Under the pieces are notes generated by a model. The model was not told the DNA's origin. It ran no database searches and saw nothing but the letters and a program-made list of their open reading frames with translations. From Eubacteriaceae bacterium (GTDB taxonomy: Bacteria > Bacillota > Clostridia > Eubacteriales > Anaerofustaceae), in NCBI GenBank assembly GCA_017531485.1, contig JAFXKY010000026.1, positions 1 through 64,000 of the forward strand: a stretch of 64,000 nucleotides of DNA. Reading direction: 5' to 3'. Shown piece after piece: positions 22,540 to 31,951 of the stretch; positions within the stretch are counted from its first letter, which is position 1, and each line of letters opens with the position of its first letter. A program made the position numbers and the translations under genes.

Positions 22540-25500
22540 TGATTAACATTTACACCGGAAGAGCAGGACGAGGACAAAGCGAAGCTATATACAAAGATGT
22601 TTTAAGCCTTCCTCATAACGAGAAGGCTTTTGTTGTCGTTCCGGATCAGTTTACGTACGAAACGGAAAGGCGCCTTCTGGAAGGACGAAGCGTCAACCTT
22701 CAGACAGAGGTCCTGAGTCTGAAGAGGCTGTCTTACCGCCTTGAAAACGAATGTGCGAAGGAGAAGATAAATCTCGTTTCCCAAGAGGCGGATTCTATCC
22801 TCATCCGCAGGGCAACGTCACTGGTTTCAAAGGAGCTGAAAGCGTTTTCGGGAGTGTGTCACACGCAGGGTTTCTGCGAAGACGCCCTTGAATTCATTTC
22901 AGAGATGAAAAAAGCAGATGTGGACATCTCCTCCATCGACATCTCTCCGGACGAGCCGGAAAGCGTAAAAGAAAAGATCGGTGACATAAAAAAAATATAT
23001 GAGAAATACCTTTCCCTTATTCCGGAGGGATATATCCCGTCGGATGATTATTTTTCATTTATTGCAAAATGTGCTGTAAATTCGGAAATAATAAAAAACT
23101 CTCACTTTTATTTTGACGGGTTTTATTCCTTCGACAAAAATGAATATTCCCTCATCTCTCTCATCATGCAAAACGCAAAGAGCGTGAGTTTTTCGTTCAT
23201 TACGGATGACGAGAAGATGTTTTATTGCTCACAGATCACACTCGGGGAAATAATGGGAATGATAGATGAGTATTCCCTTGAATACAAGACAGACACTTTC
23301 ACGGACAGTCTTCTTCACGAAGAAGGGACATTCCTTGAAGAGAACCTCATGGGATATGAACGGGTGGAGTTTCTGGACGACACGGACAGGATCAGTCTTG
23401 CCGTGGCAAAGAAAAAAAGTGATGAATGTGATTATGTGTGTTCGGAAATAAACCGCCTTATCAGAAACGAAGGGTACAGATATTCCGACTTTCAGATCAT
23501 CGCAACGGACAAGAGCTATTTCGGGATGATGAAAAATATCTTACGTCGCCATGACATAGAGTTCTTCATCGACGAAAACAGGGAGATCTCTTCCACATCT
23601 CCCGTCAGGGCGTTTTTATACATCGCGGACATGCTCTCTTCTTCATTCACCACAAACGAAGTCATTTCATTTGCGAAGTCCGGATATGCGGATGTGAGCG
23701 AAGATGAATATATGCTCATTGAGAATTATGCCCTTGAAATGGGGATCCGCTCTTCAATGTGGGAAAAGGATTTTTATAAAAACAACCCCGAAGAGAGCTA
23801 TGACATCGAAAAGATAAATGAAATAAGAAGAAAACTCATAACTCCCGTAATGAACATAAGGGATAAAGTATCGGATTATGAAAACGTAAGCGATTTTGTC
23901 CTTCGGTTCTCCGAAGCCCTTGAGGAGATACGTTTTGAAGAAAACATTCAGGAGAATATCGACGGGTTCGTAAAAGACGGGGATTATGAAAGCGCGAATA
24001 TATATTCCCAGATAAACAACAAGATCCTCATGATCCTTTCTTCCCTCGACGAATTTTTCGGAAAAGATGAATTATCCGTCCGGGAAATTTATGAGCTTCT
24101 TTCCTTCGCCCTTTCTTCATGCAAAGTCGGCATCATTCCTTCAAGGGTGGATGCGGTAAGCATAGGGGATGTCATAAGGAGCGTCAACAAAAATACGAAA
24201 GTGATGTTCATTCTCGGATGTGCGGAAGGGCTGATGCCGTCGTCGGATCATAAAAAACCGATCCTTACGGAAAGAGAACGAAACTCCCTTTCAAGCTTCT
24301 CCGTCAAAAATTCCGGGGATTATCTCAGAAAGAGGGAAAATTTTGTGTATTACACATATATCTGTTCCCCGAAAGAAAAGCTTTATCTGTCATATTCAAA
24401 AGACGAGGATGACGTTTATCCCGGAAGATTCTTCTCGCGTATCGGTGAATTATTCCCGCGATCCTGTCATATTGATGTTTCGAAAGTGCTTTCCGCTCAG
24501 GAAATGGTAGACACGAAGAAATATTCTTTCTATCGCCTTACGGATCTCATGCCGGCTTATGAATCGGAAGAGATGAGTGACAGAGAGGAAAAAGAGCTGA
24601 AAGCAATGATCTCTTCACTCAGGGGAGAAGCGGAAGAAGATCACCTGAAGATGATCCGCAGCGGGCTTTTCTTTGACAACGATTCAAGGATAAGAAGGAA
24701 GGGAGTATATTCCGGAGTATTGGGAAGTCCGCTTGTGACGTCGGTAAGTATGCTTGAAAATTACGGAAAATGCCCATTTTCGTTTTTCATGAACTATATA
24801 ATAAAGCCGAAAGAAAGGCGCCTCAAAGAGATCCGCACCACGGACATCGGAAGTATTCTCCATAAGGTAATAGAGACCATCTCACGGATGATAATCTCGG
24901 AAGAGGTGGATATAAATACCCTGACGGATGAAGAAATATCTGTCATTGCAGAAAAGGCGGTGGATGATATTCTTGAAAAATACCGCGGAGGGGTCTTTGA
25001 CGGGATAACCCACGGAAAATATCTCCACAGAAAGCTCATAAATTCATCTGTCGGCGCAATCAAAGAACTTGTTTCCCAGCTCAGGCGTTCGGATTTTGTC
25101 ATTCATGACAGCGAAACGTCTTTCGGAATGAGGGATAAGTATGATGCGATAAAGATAATGACGGACGACGAAAGAGAAGTCCTCGTCCGCGGCATCATCG
25201 ACCGCATCGACTTCGCAGAGCTCGGCAGGGGGAAATTCGTGAAAGTAATTGATTACAAAAGCTCAAAGAGATCATTCAGCCTTTCGAAACTAAACGGCAA
25301 CATCTCATTCCAGCTTCCTGCGTATGCTCTTGCGCTCAGAAAAATGGGAGATGTGGCGGGAGTATTTTATTTCCGCCTCGCGTCGCCGCCTGTGGAGATA
25401 AAGGCTCAGACAAATACGGAAGCATTGAAAAAGAAGATCAAAGCTGAAAGAAAATTAAACGGGCTGACGTTGAAAGACATGGATATTGTCCTGTCCCTTG

Positions 25501-25820
25501 ACAGGAATGCGGAGAGCGATTCATTCATCGGAAATGTTTCCATCAAAAAGGACAAGACTTTCTCCGAAAGAGAAGGGCTTTACACAAAAGAAGAGCTTGA
25601 TGCGCTTCTCAGGCTGACCCAAAGCGGAATGAAGGACGTTTCGGAAGATATCCTTGGAGGAGAGATCCCCGTTCATCCATACCGATATCAGAAGACGGAA
25701 AACGCCTGCACCTTCTGCGAATACGGCGGAATATGCAAATTCTCAACATCGTTTGATAAAAACTCATACAGAAACATTCAGACAGTGAAGAAAGATATAT
25801 TACTGAAAGGAGGAGAGTAA
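22539..25820 (+). CDS. addB: ATP-dependent helicase/nuclease subunit B
   Basis: AddB is one half of the AddAB double-strand-break resection complex. The 1093-residue protein has a C-terminal RecB-type nuclease domain with VIDYKSSK. Four cysteines form the iron-sulfur staple: Cys in NYGKCPFSFF (about 744) and CTFCEYGGIC (about 1057-1066). The N-terminal nucleotide-binding loop reads GRAGRGQSEA where B. subtilis has GRSGSGKT. The Walker A lysine is therefore replaced by glutamine (codon CAA). ATP binding by this subunit may be lost while nuclease and Chi-scanning roles remain. Length is near the usual ~1160. The addA start follows one base after its stop. Confidence 0.94.
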   Translation: MINIYTGRAGRGQSEAIYKDVLSLPHNEKAFVVVPDQFTYETERRLLEGRSVNLQTEVLSLKRLSYRLENECAKEKINLVSQEADSILIRRATSLVSKELKAFSGVCHTQGFCEDALEFISEMKKADVDISSIDISPDEPESVKEKIGDIKKIYEKYLSLIPEGYIPSDDYFSFIAKCAVNSEIIKNSHFYFDGFYSFDKNEYSLISLIMQNAKSVSFSFITDDEKMFYCSQITLGEIMGMIDEYSLEYKTDTFTDSLLHEEGTFLEENLMGYERVEFLDDTDRISLAVAKKKSDECDYVCSEINRLIRNEGYRYSDFQIIATDKSYFGMMKNILRRHDIEFFIDENREISSTSPVRAFLYIADMLSSSFTTNEVISFAKSGYADVSEDEYMLIENYALEMGIRSSMWEKDFYKNNPEESYDIEKINEIRRKLITPVMNIRDKVSDYENVSDFVLRFSEALEEIRFEENIQENIDGFVKDGDYESANIYSQINNKILMILSSLDEFFGKDELSVREIYELLSFALSSCKVGIIPSRVDAVSIGDVIRSVNKNTKVMFILGCAEGLMPSSDHKKPILTERERNSLSSFSVKNSGDYLRKRENFVYYTYICSPKEKLYLSYSKDEDDVYPGRFFSRIGELFPRSCHIDVSKVLSAQEMVDTKKYSFYRLTDLMPAYESEEMSDREEKELKAMISSLRGEAEEDHLKMIRSGLFFDNDSRIRRKGVYSGVLGSPLVTSVSMLENYGKCPFSFFMNYIIKPKERRLKEIRTTDIGSILHKVIETISRMIISEEVDINTLTDEEISVIAEKAVDDILEKYRGGVFDGITHGKYLHRKLINSSVGAIKELVSQLRRSDFVIHDSETSFGMRDKYDAIKIMTDDEREVLVRGIIDRIDFAELGRGKFVKVIDYKSSKRSFSLSKLNGNISFQLPAYALALRKMGDVAGVFYFRLASPPVEIKAQTNTEALKKKIKAERKLNGLTLKDMDIVLSLDRNAESDSFIGNVSIKKDKTFSEREGLYTKEELDALLRLTQSGMKDVSEDILGGEIPVHPYRYQKTENACTFCEYGGICKFSTSFDKNSYRNIQTVKKDILLKGGE

Positions 25821-25821
25821 A

Positions 25822-28800
25822 ATGGCCGCAGAGATCAGATGGACAGAAGAGCAGCTTATGGCGATAAACATCACGGACAAAAACCTCCTCGTTTCAGCCT
25901 CCGCAGGAAGCGGAAAGACGGCTGTTCTCGTAGAGAGGATCATCCGCATGGTCAAAAACCGCACCATTCAGACAGATGAGATCCTTGCCATTACTTTCAC
26001 AAAAGCCGCCGCAGGAGAACTCAAAGAACGAATCAGAACTTCCCTCACACAGCAGATCGCCTTGTCGAAAAAGGCGGACAAGGAATATTTTTCGGAGCAG
26101 ATCGAAAAACTCGACCGCGCGGCCATATCAACGCTCCACTCGTTTTGTTACTCCGTAATAAAAAAATATTATCACCTCATCGGCCTTGATCCGCAGGTGA
26201 AGATAATGCGCGACGAAGAAAAGGCGATTCTTTATTCGGACTGCATCAATATGCTCTTTGAAGAGTATTACGAAAATGATGACAACTTCTTCATCGAGTT
26301 CATCGACACTTTCTCTTACGCAAACGACGACGAGAACATCAAGGAGACAATAATCTCTTCTTATGAACAGCTCCGGAATATCGCGGATTATGAAAAAGTG
26401 ATAAAGGAATTTGCGGAAAGTTACCCGTGTGACGAAGAAAGTCTTTCTTTGTCTTCTGCCGCGAAGTTCGTGACGGAGAAGTGCGCCGGCATCATCAGCG
26501 AAGCGAGGGCAAAATACGTTTCGGCGCTTAATATCGCAAGGGGCGAAGATGATGAAAAGAGAAGCGTATCCTCAAAGCTTGAAGACATCATTTCCGTCAT
26601 AGACCTTTATGAACAAAAACGCCTTGAATCCTTCAGGGCATTTGCGGATATAATACATTCAACTCCCCTTCCCCGTCCGTCAGTAAAGAAGATCGGACGG
26701 CTTGAGGAGATAAATTATTATCGCGACAGCGGCAGGGACATCATCGGGGAGTTAAAGACATTCGTTCCCTTTGATTTTGAAACGACGCTTTACTATACGA
26801 CGCAGATGCAGCCGTATGTAATGAAATACACGGAAGTTCTCATGCGTTTCGAAGAACTTCTCGAAGCGAGAAAAAGAGAAAAGAAGATGGTGGATTATTC
26901 CGACCTTGAGCATATGTGTCTTAAGATCCTTTCGGATGAGAATGCGGCAGAGGAAGTCAGAAGTTCCTTCGGTCAGGTGCTGGTTGATGAATATCAGGAC
27001 ATAAACGGGGTGCAGGAAGCCATAATACAGAAAGTTTCTTCCGGAGATGATCTGTTTATGGTCGGCGACATCAAGCAGTCGATATACCGCTTCCGTCAGG
27101 CAGATCCGGGAATATTTTATGATAAGTACGTCCGTTTCCGCGCCAGCAGTGACGAGGACAAAAACAAGCTGGTATATCTCTCCCGCAACTACCGTTCGTC
27201 AAAGGTGATAATAGACTTTGTGAATATGGTATTTTCGGAAGTAATGACGAAGAAGACAGGCGGAGTGGATTATTATCCCGACGAAGTCATGAATCCGGTC
27301 CATCCGGTTCTCATCGACGAACCGGTCCATATGCGTATCGTGGATTGCAGGGAAGTGAAGAGCGATGAAGACATCGAGGACAACCGCGAAGCGGAAGCCA
27401 TGTATGTCGCTTCTCTCATCAGAAACGAGATCCTTCAGAAGACATATACGGATCATTCCGGCGCTCCGCTCCGTTTCAGACCTTCGGACATTGCAGTCAT
27501 CGACCGTTCGATGAAAGCGAAGGCGGCATATTTTCTCAGCGCCTTCGAAAGCTGCGGGCTGAAGGCAAATATCGTGGACGACAGCAAGTTTTTTGATGCG
27601 TATGAAGTGACGCTGACAATAAATCTTCTCAGGGTCATAGACAACGAACTCAACGACATCGCCCTTTTGTCGGTGATGCGGAGCTTTTTATATAATTTCG
27701 ACGAAGACGACATCACTCTCATCCGTTCGGAATATCCGGATAAGATGTATTACCACGAAGCGGTGGCGGAATATGTCATTTCGGGAAAAGACGCAGGGAT
27801 AAGGGATAAGCTTGAAGGGATGTATTCGGAAATAAGGCGTTACAGAAAGTTAAGCCGCCACACTTCCATAAGGGATCTCATCGAGATGATATACGAAGAG
27901 AAGTATGTTTTTCCGTTTGTAAGCGCCATGAGCGACGGAGACAAGAGAATCGAGAATCTGAATGAACTGATGAATATCGCTTCCGACTATGAGTCGTCCC
28001 ACGTCAAGGGGCTTTATGACTTTATCATATATGCGGACCGCTGCAAGGAAAAGATGAAAAGAAAGCCTGCGGCAGAGGACGCGGAAGGAGTAAAGCTGAT
28101 GACGACGCACTCCTCAAAAGGTCTTCAGTTCGAAGTCGTAATCGTCACGGGATGCGCAACGCAGATCAAAAACGACAAGCACCCGTCGGGGATTTTCATC
28201 GACAAGAATTTCGGAATCTGCCCCAAATTCACGGACATGAAATTAGGTTACAAGACCGACACCCTTGCCCTCACGGCAAAGAAGAGAAACTCCGCCCTTG
28301 AAAACAAGGCGGAAGAGATGAGGATACTTTACGTTGCGGCAACAAGGGCGAAAAAGCTTCTTTATCTCACGGCGGCTGTGGACAGGCAGGATGTTCTGAG
28401 CAAGGTATATACGGAAAAGCTCGGCGAACACGAGCTTTCGGGAATGAATGATTATCTCAGCTGGATAAGGTACGCGGCGGATATGAATCCGGAAGTGGCG
28501 GAAAAGATATTTGATATTAAGATCGTTGATGCGGCTCAGGCAGGAGAGATGACCCGTAAAAGGGCTGCGAGAAATATTTTTGAAGATCTTTCCGCGGATG
28601 AGGAAACTGTCACGGCGATAAGGAAGAATTATGAGTATGAATATCCTTATCATTCTTCCATGATCCCCACAAAGCTCTCGGTCAGCGCACTGAAAGATCA
28701 GGAGAACATTTCCTCCGACAAACTCATTGAGAGAAAGTCAATACGAGAAGAGCTTTCCGACAAGCTTTCAAAGGCTCAGGCTGCAAAACGAGGAAACATG

Positions 28801-29289
28801 ATCCACAAGATCATGGAACTTGCGGACACATCTCTCCTGAAAAGCGGAGATGTGGAAAAAGCCATCGACGAAGCTGTGCGGCAGGGAAAGATAGCGGCAG
28901 AAGATGTCACGGAAGAAGACAGAAGGATGATAACGGAGTTTTTCGGTTCGGACATAGGAAAGATGATGATAAATTCTTCATCGCTTCACAGGGAACAGCC
29001 GTTTATCTTAAAAGAAAAGGCGAAGGATATAAATCCTTTGTGGGAAAAAAGCGAAGATGAGATCCTTGTTCAGGGGATCATCGACTGTTGGTTTGAGTAC
29101 GGCGGAGAAGTTTATGTGGTGGACTTCAAGACGGACAGAATAAAGAGTAATGAACATCTTTTAAGTCTTAATGAGAAATATTCCACTCAGCTTTATTATT
29201 ACAAAAAAGCCCTCTCCTTATCACTGGGAAGAGAGATAAAAGCGGCTTATATATGTTATCTCAGGAAAAATATCGCATTTTCCGTTTAG
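25822..29289 (+). CDS. addA: ATP-dependent helicase/nuclease subunit A
   Basis: AddA is the UvrD-type motor and nuclease subunit of AddAB. The 1155-residue protein has an intact Walker A (SASAGSGKTAVL, about 29-40). Helicase motif Ia follows (AITFTKAAA), then VDEYQDIN (motif II, DEYQD), VGDIKQSIYRFRQADP (motif III), NYRSS (motif IV), TTHSSKGLQFEVVIV (motif V) and LYVAATRAKKLL (motif VI). The C-terminal nuclease domain has VVDFKTDR. It completes the murI-addB-addA operon. Confidence 0.97.
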   Translation: MAAEIRWTEEQLMAINITDKNLLVSASAGSGKTAVLVERIIRMVKNRTIQTDEILAITFTKAAAGELKERIRTSLTQQIALSKKADKEYFSEQIEKLDRAAISTLHSFCYSVIKKYYHLIGLDPQVKIMRDEEKAILYSDCINMLFEEYYENDDNFFIEFIDTFSYANDDENIKETIISSYEQLRNIADYEKVIKEFAESYPCDEESLSLSSAAKFVTEKCAGIISEARAKYVSALNIARGEDDEKRSVSSKLEDIISVIDLYEQKRLESFRAFADIIHSTPLPRPSVKKIGRLEEINYYRDSGRDIIGELKTFVPFDFETTLYYTTQMQPYVMKYTEVLMRFEELLEARKREKKMVDYSDLEHMCLKILSDENAAEEVRSSFGQVLVDEYQDINGVQEAIIQKVSSGDDLFMVGDIKQSIYRFRQADPGIFYDKYVRFRASSDEDKNKLVYLSRNYRSSKVIIDFVNMVFSEVMTKKTGGVDYYPDEVMNPVHPVLIDEPVHMRIVDCREVKSDEDIEDNREAEAMYVASLIRNEILQKTYTDHSGAPLRFRPSDIAVIDRSMKAKAAYFLSAFESCGLKANIVDDSKFFDAYEVTLTINLLRVIDNELNDIALLSVMRSFLYNFDEDDITLIRSEYPDKMYYHEAVAEYVISGKDAGIRDKLEGMYSEIRRYRKLSRHTSIRDLIEMIYEEKYVFPFVSAMSDGDKRIENLNELMNIASDYESSHVKGLYDFIIYADRCKEKMKRKPAAEDAEGVKLMTTHSSKGLQFEVVIVTGCATQIKNDKHPSGIFIDKNFGICPKFTDMKLGYKTDTLALTAKKRNSALENKAEEMRILYVAATRAKKLLYLTAAVDRQDVLSKVYTEKLGEHELSGMNDYLSWIRYAADMNPEVAEKIFDIKIVDAAQAGEMTRKRAARNIFEDLSADEETVTAIRKNYEYEYPYHSSMIPTKLSVSALKDQENISSDKLIERKSIREELSDKLSKAQAAKRGNMIHKIMELADTSLLKSGDVEKAIDEAVRQGKIAAEDVTEEDRRMITEFFGSDIGKMMINSSSLHREQPFILKEKAKDINPLWEKSEDEILVQGIIDCWFEYGGEVYVVDFKTDRIKSNEHLLSLNEKYSTQLYYYKKALSLSLGREIKAAYICYLRKNIAFSV

Positions 29290-29301
29290 GGGAATAAAAT
29301 A

Positions 29302-29336
29302 TCCCTCCCCGGTGAAAATAACAACACCGGGAGGGA
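29302..29336 (+). promoter_or_regulatory. Hairpin enclosing the Shine-Dalgarno of the small Cys-rich gene
   Basis: The 3' arm CACCGGGAGGGA (29325-29336) pairs with TCCCTC-C-CCGGTG (29302-29314). The result is a 12-bp stem with one bulged C and a 10-base A-rich loop. The GGGAGGGA ribosome-binding site three bases before the ATG at 29340 lies inside the stem. There is no T run, so it is not an ordinary terminator. It should repress translation unless opened. Confidence 0.7.
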
Positions 29337-29339
29337 GAA

Positions 29340-29561
29340 ATGAATATTTACAGAGCAAACGATATTTACAGCCGCGTCGGCACAAACTGTCCGTCGTTTT
29401 ATCCTGATTTTTCTTCAAAGAAGAGTTGTCCGGAGATCAGTCACGGAAGCTGCCGCAACTGCAGGAATTTCAATATGGCAAAAAATAAATGTATGATCGA
29501 GATGTTCGACCGTATCATCGACGGAATGTTCACGGACTCTGCGCCGAAGGACTTTAAGTAA
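29340..29561 (+). CDS. Small Cys-rich hypothetical protein
   Basis: The 73-residue protein holds five cysteines: one in TNCPSF, one in KSCPEI, two in SCRNCRNF, and one in NKCMIE. Their spacing suggests a zinc or iron-sulfur site. No known family is recognised. It has no signal peptide. The ATG is preceded by a very strong GGGAGGGA site that is buried in a hairpin (29302-29336). It sits between addA and the rpmH promoter and has no terminator of clear quality after it. Confidence 0.65.
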   Translation: MNIYRANDIYSRVGTNCPSFYPDFSSKKSCPEISHGSCRNCRNFNMAKNKCMIEMFDRIIDGMFTDSAPKDFK

Positions 29562-29620
29562 ACAGATTCCAAAACAGGAACGTTTTTTGAGGAAATTTCG
29601 GCAGAATTAAGTAATAATAC

Positions 29621-29649
29621 TTGACAAACCCGCCTTTTATGGGTAAAAT
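29621..29649 (+). promoter_or_regulatory. Promoter of rpmH
   Basis: TTGACA, 17-bp spacer, TAAAAT; the -10 box ends 37 bases before the rpmH ATG. Confidence 0.85.
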
Positions 29650-29685
29650 ATTCAGGCATATGTTTTAAGGAAAGGTGGGATAAAC

Positions 29686-29820
29686 ATGAAAAGAACATTC
29701 CAACCCAATAACCATAAAAGAAAAAAGAATCACGGCTTCAGAGCAAGAATGGCTACTCCGGGCGGAAGAAAAGTCCTTTCTGCAAGAAGAAGAAAGAACA
29801 GAGCGAAACTTTCAGCTTAA
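29686..29820 (+). CDS. rpmH: 50S ribosomal protein L34
   Basis: The 44-residue basic protein starts MKRTFQPNN and ends with the Arg/Lys-rich stretch [15 protein letters not shown], diagnostic for L34. AAAGGTGGG precedes the ATG. In most bacteria rpmH lies next to dnaA at the origin; here addA and a small Cys-rich gene are upstream and dnaA is absent. rnpA follows after 124 bases that hold a long stem-loop. Confidence 0.97.
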   Translation: MKRTFQPNNHKRKKNHGFRARMATPGGRKVLSARRRKNRAKLSA

Positions 29821-29859
29821 TTGTTTGGATGATCACTTTATCGTTATTGAACAAACAGA

Positions 29860-29910
29860 CAAGGTATCTGTGTTAATGTAGGTTTACCTCAAAATAATAT
29901 AGATACCTTG
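29860..29910 (+). other. Stem-loop between rpmH and rnpA
   Basis: CAAGGTATCT (29860-29869) pairs perfectly with AGATACCTTG (29901-29910) around a 31-base loop that contains AGGTTTACCT, a smaller stem. It is followed by TTTTG. It may attenuate or process the rpmH-rnpA message, which would explain high L34 and low RnpA output from one promoter. Confidence 0.6.
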
Positions 29911-29944
29911 TTTTGTATGGAATCAACTTCCAAAAAGAGAAATA

Positions 29945-30295
29945 ATGCATTTAAATTTCATTAAAAATAACAGGGAATTCCGATACATATACAACAAAGG
30001 AACATCCCTCGCAAACAGAAACGTCGTTTGCTACAAACATCCCAGAAGAGAAGAAAAACCACGCTTCGGAGTGTCTATATCAGGTAAAGTCGGAATAGCG
30101 GTAGTCAGAAACAGGATAAAACGACAGATCAAGGAAATTCTGGCAGAATTCATTAAATCGGGAATTCTCTCCGACGAATACGATATTATTTTTATTGTCC
30201 GTGTAAGATGCGCGGGGGAAGACTTTCAGTCCATCCGCAAAAGCGTCTACGACATTTTAAGAAAGCAGCAGCTTATAGTTAAGAAAGATGAATAA
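29945..30295 (+). CDS. rnpA: Ribonuclease P protein component
   Basis: RnpA is the protein cofactor of the RNase P ribozyme that matures tRNA 5' ends. The 116-residue basic protein shows the RNR region as [16 protein letters not shown] (about 56-71) and the FGVSIS strand before it. Length is normal. The end overlaps the yidD start by eight bases. Confidence 0.95.
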   Translation: MHLNFIKNNREFRYIYNKGTSLANRNVVCYKHPRREEKPRFGVSISGKVGIAVVRNRIKRQIKEILAEFIKSGILSDEYDIIFIVRVRCAGEDFQSIRKSVYDILRKQQLIVKKDE

Positions 30296-30497
30296 AATAA
30301 TGCTTTTTCTGATAGGTCTTTATCAGAAACACATCTCCCCTCACACAAAAGCTCATTGTCGCTTTAAACCAACATGTTCGGAATATGCACGCCAGGCGTT
30401 TACAAAATACAATTTTTTCAAAGGGCTGTATCTCAGCATAAGAAGGATATTGAAATGTCATCCTTTTCACCCCGGCGGATACGATCCCTTGCCATAA
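30288..30497 (+). CDS. yidD: Membrane protein insertion efficiency factor YidD
   Basis: The 69-residue protein has the family core [20 protein letters not shown] followed by EYA and ends with [13 protein letters not shown]. YidD associates with the inner membrane and helps YidC insertion. It overlaps rnpA and lies 18 bases before yidC, the standard order. Confidence 0.95.
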   Translation: MNKIMLFLIGLYQKHISPHTKAHCRFKPTCSEYARQAFTKYNFFKGLYLSIRRILKCHPFHPGGYDPLP

Positions 30498-30515
30498 TAA
30501 CGGAGGAACAAAAAA

Positions 30516-31280
30516 ATGAACCAGATGTTCGGCACGATCCTGAGAGGCATCTATGACCTTGTCGGAAATTACGGACTTTCGATCGTCGTATTTACTCTCA
30601 TCACAAAGATCATTCTTCTTCCGCTTTCAATCAAGCAGACGAAGACAACAAAACTCACTCAGGCGCTTCAGCCCAAAATCGAAGAATTAAAGAGAAAATA
30701 TCCCCACGACCAGGAAAAGCAGAATGAAGAGACAATGAAGTTATATCAGAAATATAACTTCAACCCCCTCGGCGGATGTCTTCCGATCCTCATTCAGTTC
30801 CCCATCATCATCGCCCTTTTCGGCGTAATGAGAGAACCGACGAGATATGTCTTCACAGCAGAAGAATTCGCAACTGTTGACCAGACGTTCTTATGGATCG
30901 AAAACCTCACAGCTCCTGCCATCGACGTAATCAAAGCAGAAGGCTTCGGAATGGCTTCAATCATGGCATGTGTGCTTCCGCTTATCAACTTCGGCGCTAC
31001 ACTCATCCAGCAGAAGATGACTCCGGGTCAGGAAAACCAGCAGGCAGGCGGAATGGGCGCATTCATGAAATTCATGCCATTCCTTATCGGTTATACGGCA
31101 TTCACATTCTCACAGGGCTTATCACTTTACTGGGCTTGCTCAACTATCATGGGTATGCTCCAGACGGTTCTTCTTAACAAGATCGTAAACGTTGAGATCA
31201 AAGTAGAAGAAACACCGAAGAGAGAAAGTCTTGTATCTCACAAGGCAAAAACAGACGACAGAAGAGGCGGCAGAAGATGA
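30516..31280 (+). CDS. yidC: YidC/Oxa1-family membrane insertase
   Basis: The 254-residue insertase has the five-helix Oxa1 core. NYGLSIVVFTLITKIILLPLSIKQTK is the first core helix with the cytoplasmic hairpin after it. NPLGGCLPILIQFPIIIALFGVMR is a highly conserved core segment. LSLYWACSTIMGMLQTVLLNK is the last helix, and a basic tail follows. It starts very close to the first core helix, with no lipoprotein signal as B. subtilis SpoIIIJ has; this short form is seen in clostridia. The stop overlaps jag (ATGA). Confidence 0.95.
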   Translation: MNQMFGTILRGIYDLVGNYGLSIVVFTLITKIILLPLSIKQTKTTKLTQALQPKIEELKRKYPHDQEKQNEETMKLYQKYNFNPLGGCLPILIQFPIIIALFGVMREPTRYVFTAEEFATVDQTFLWIENLTAPAIDVIKAEGFGMASIMACVLPLINFGATLIQQKMTPGQENQQAGGMGAFMKFMPFLIGYTAFTFSQGLSLYWACSTIMGMLQTVLLNKIVNVEIKVEETPKRESLVSHKAKTDDRRGGRR

Positions 31281-31912
31281 GAACAGTAACAGCAAAAGGC
31301 AAGACCGTTGAAGAAGCTATCCAGAATGCTCTTCAGATGCTCAATACGACACAGGATAAAGTAACCACAAAGGTAATCGACCTTCCCACAGCAGGATTTA
31401 TGGGAGTTTTCGGTTCAAAACCGGCAAAAGTTGAAGTATCTGTAAATGATGACATTGATGATGTGATCAAAGAATTCCTCGGAGATGTTTTCGAAAAGAT
31501 GAACATCAAAGCTGAACTTGAGATCCGTTTTGACGAAGAAGAAAATATGCTCGTCGTTGACATCAAGTCAGATCAGACAGGCGTAATTATCGGAAAACGC
31601 GGACAGACACTCGATTCACTTCAGTATCTCACATCCCTCGTAGCAAACAAGGACAAGGAAGAATACACAAAGATCACTCTCGACGTTGAAAATTACCGTG
31701 AAAAACGCAAACGCGCGCTTCAGGATCTCGCGGACAAGATCGCGCAGAACGTTCAGAGAAAGAGAGGACGTTATGTTCTCGAACCGATGAATCCGTACGA
31801 AAGACGAATCATCCACTCAGCACTTCAGAATTACAGAAACATCATCACATATTCAGAAGGCGAAGAACCCAACAGACATATCGTCATTGAATATAAGAGA
31901 GATAAGGTGTGA
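31277..31912 (+). CDS. jag: RNA-binding protein KhpB/Jag
   Basis: The 211-residue protein has three parts. A Jag-N domain (MRTVTAKGKTVEEAIQNAL to about residue 55) comes first. A KH domain follows with the loop GKRGQTLDSLQYL (about 106-118). An R3H domain with EPMNPYERRIIHSAL is near 170. Jag/KhpB binds RNA with KhpA and affects cell elongation in Gram-positives. It ends the rpmH-rnpA-yidD-yidC-jag cluster. Confidence 0.95.
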   Translation: MRTVTAKGKTVEEAIQNALQMLNTTQDKVTTKVIDLPTAGFMGVFGSKPAKVEVSVNDDIDDVIKEFLGDVFEKMNIKAELEIRFDEEENMLVVDIKSDQTGVIIGKRGQTLDSLQYLTSLVANKDKEEYTKITLDVENYREKRKRALQDLADKIAQNVQRKRGRYVLEPMNPYERRIIHSALQNYRNIITYSEGEEPNRHIVIEYKRDKV

Positions 31913-31920
31913 AAACAACA

Positions 31921-31951
31921 AAGCCTGACAAAAAAACGTCAGGCTTTTTCA
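31921..31951. terminator. Bidirectional terminator between jag and merR
   Basis: AAGCCTGAC pairs with GTCAGGCTT, with A-rich and T-rich flanks. The stop codon of the convergent merR gene (TCA at 31939-31941 on the plus strand) lies inside the stem. Confidence 0.9.

Noticed and set aside
29562-29685. oriC directly upstream of rpmH, as in many bacteria
   Set aside because: The gap is only 124 bases, has no DnaA boxes, and dnaA is not adjacent.
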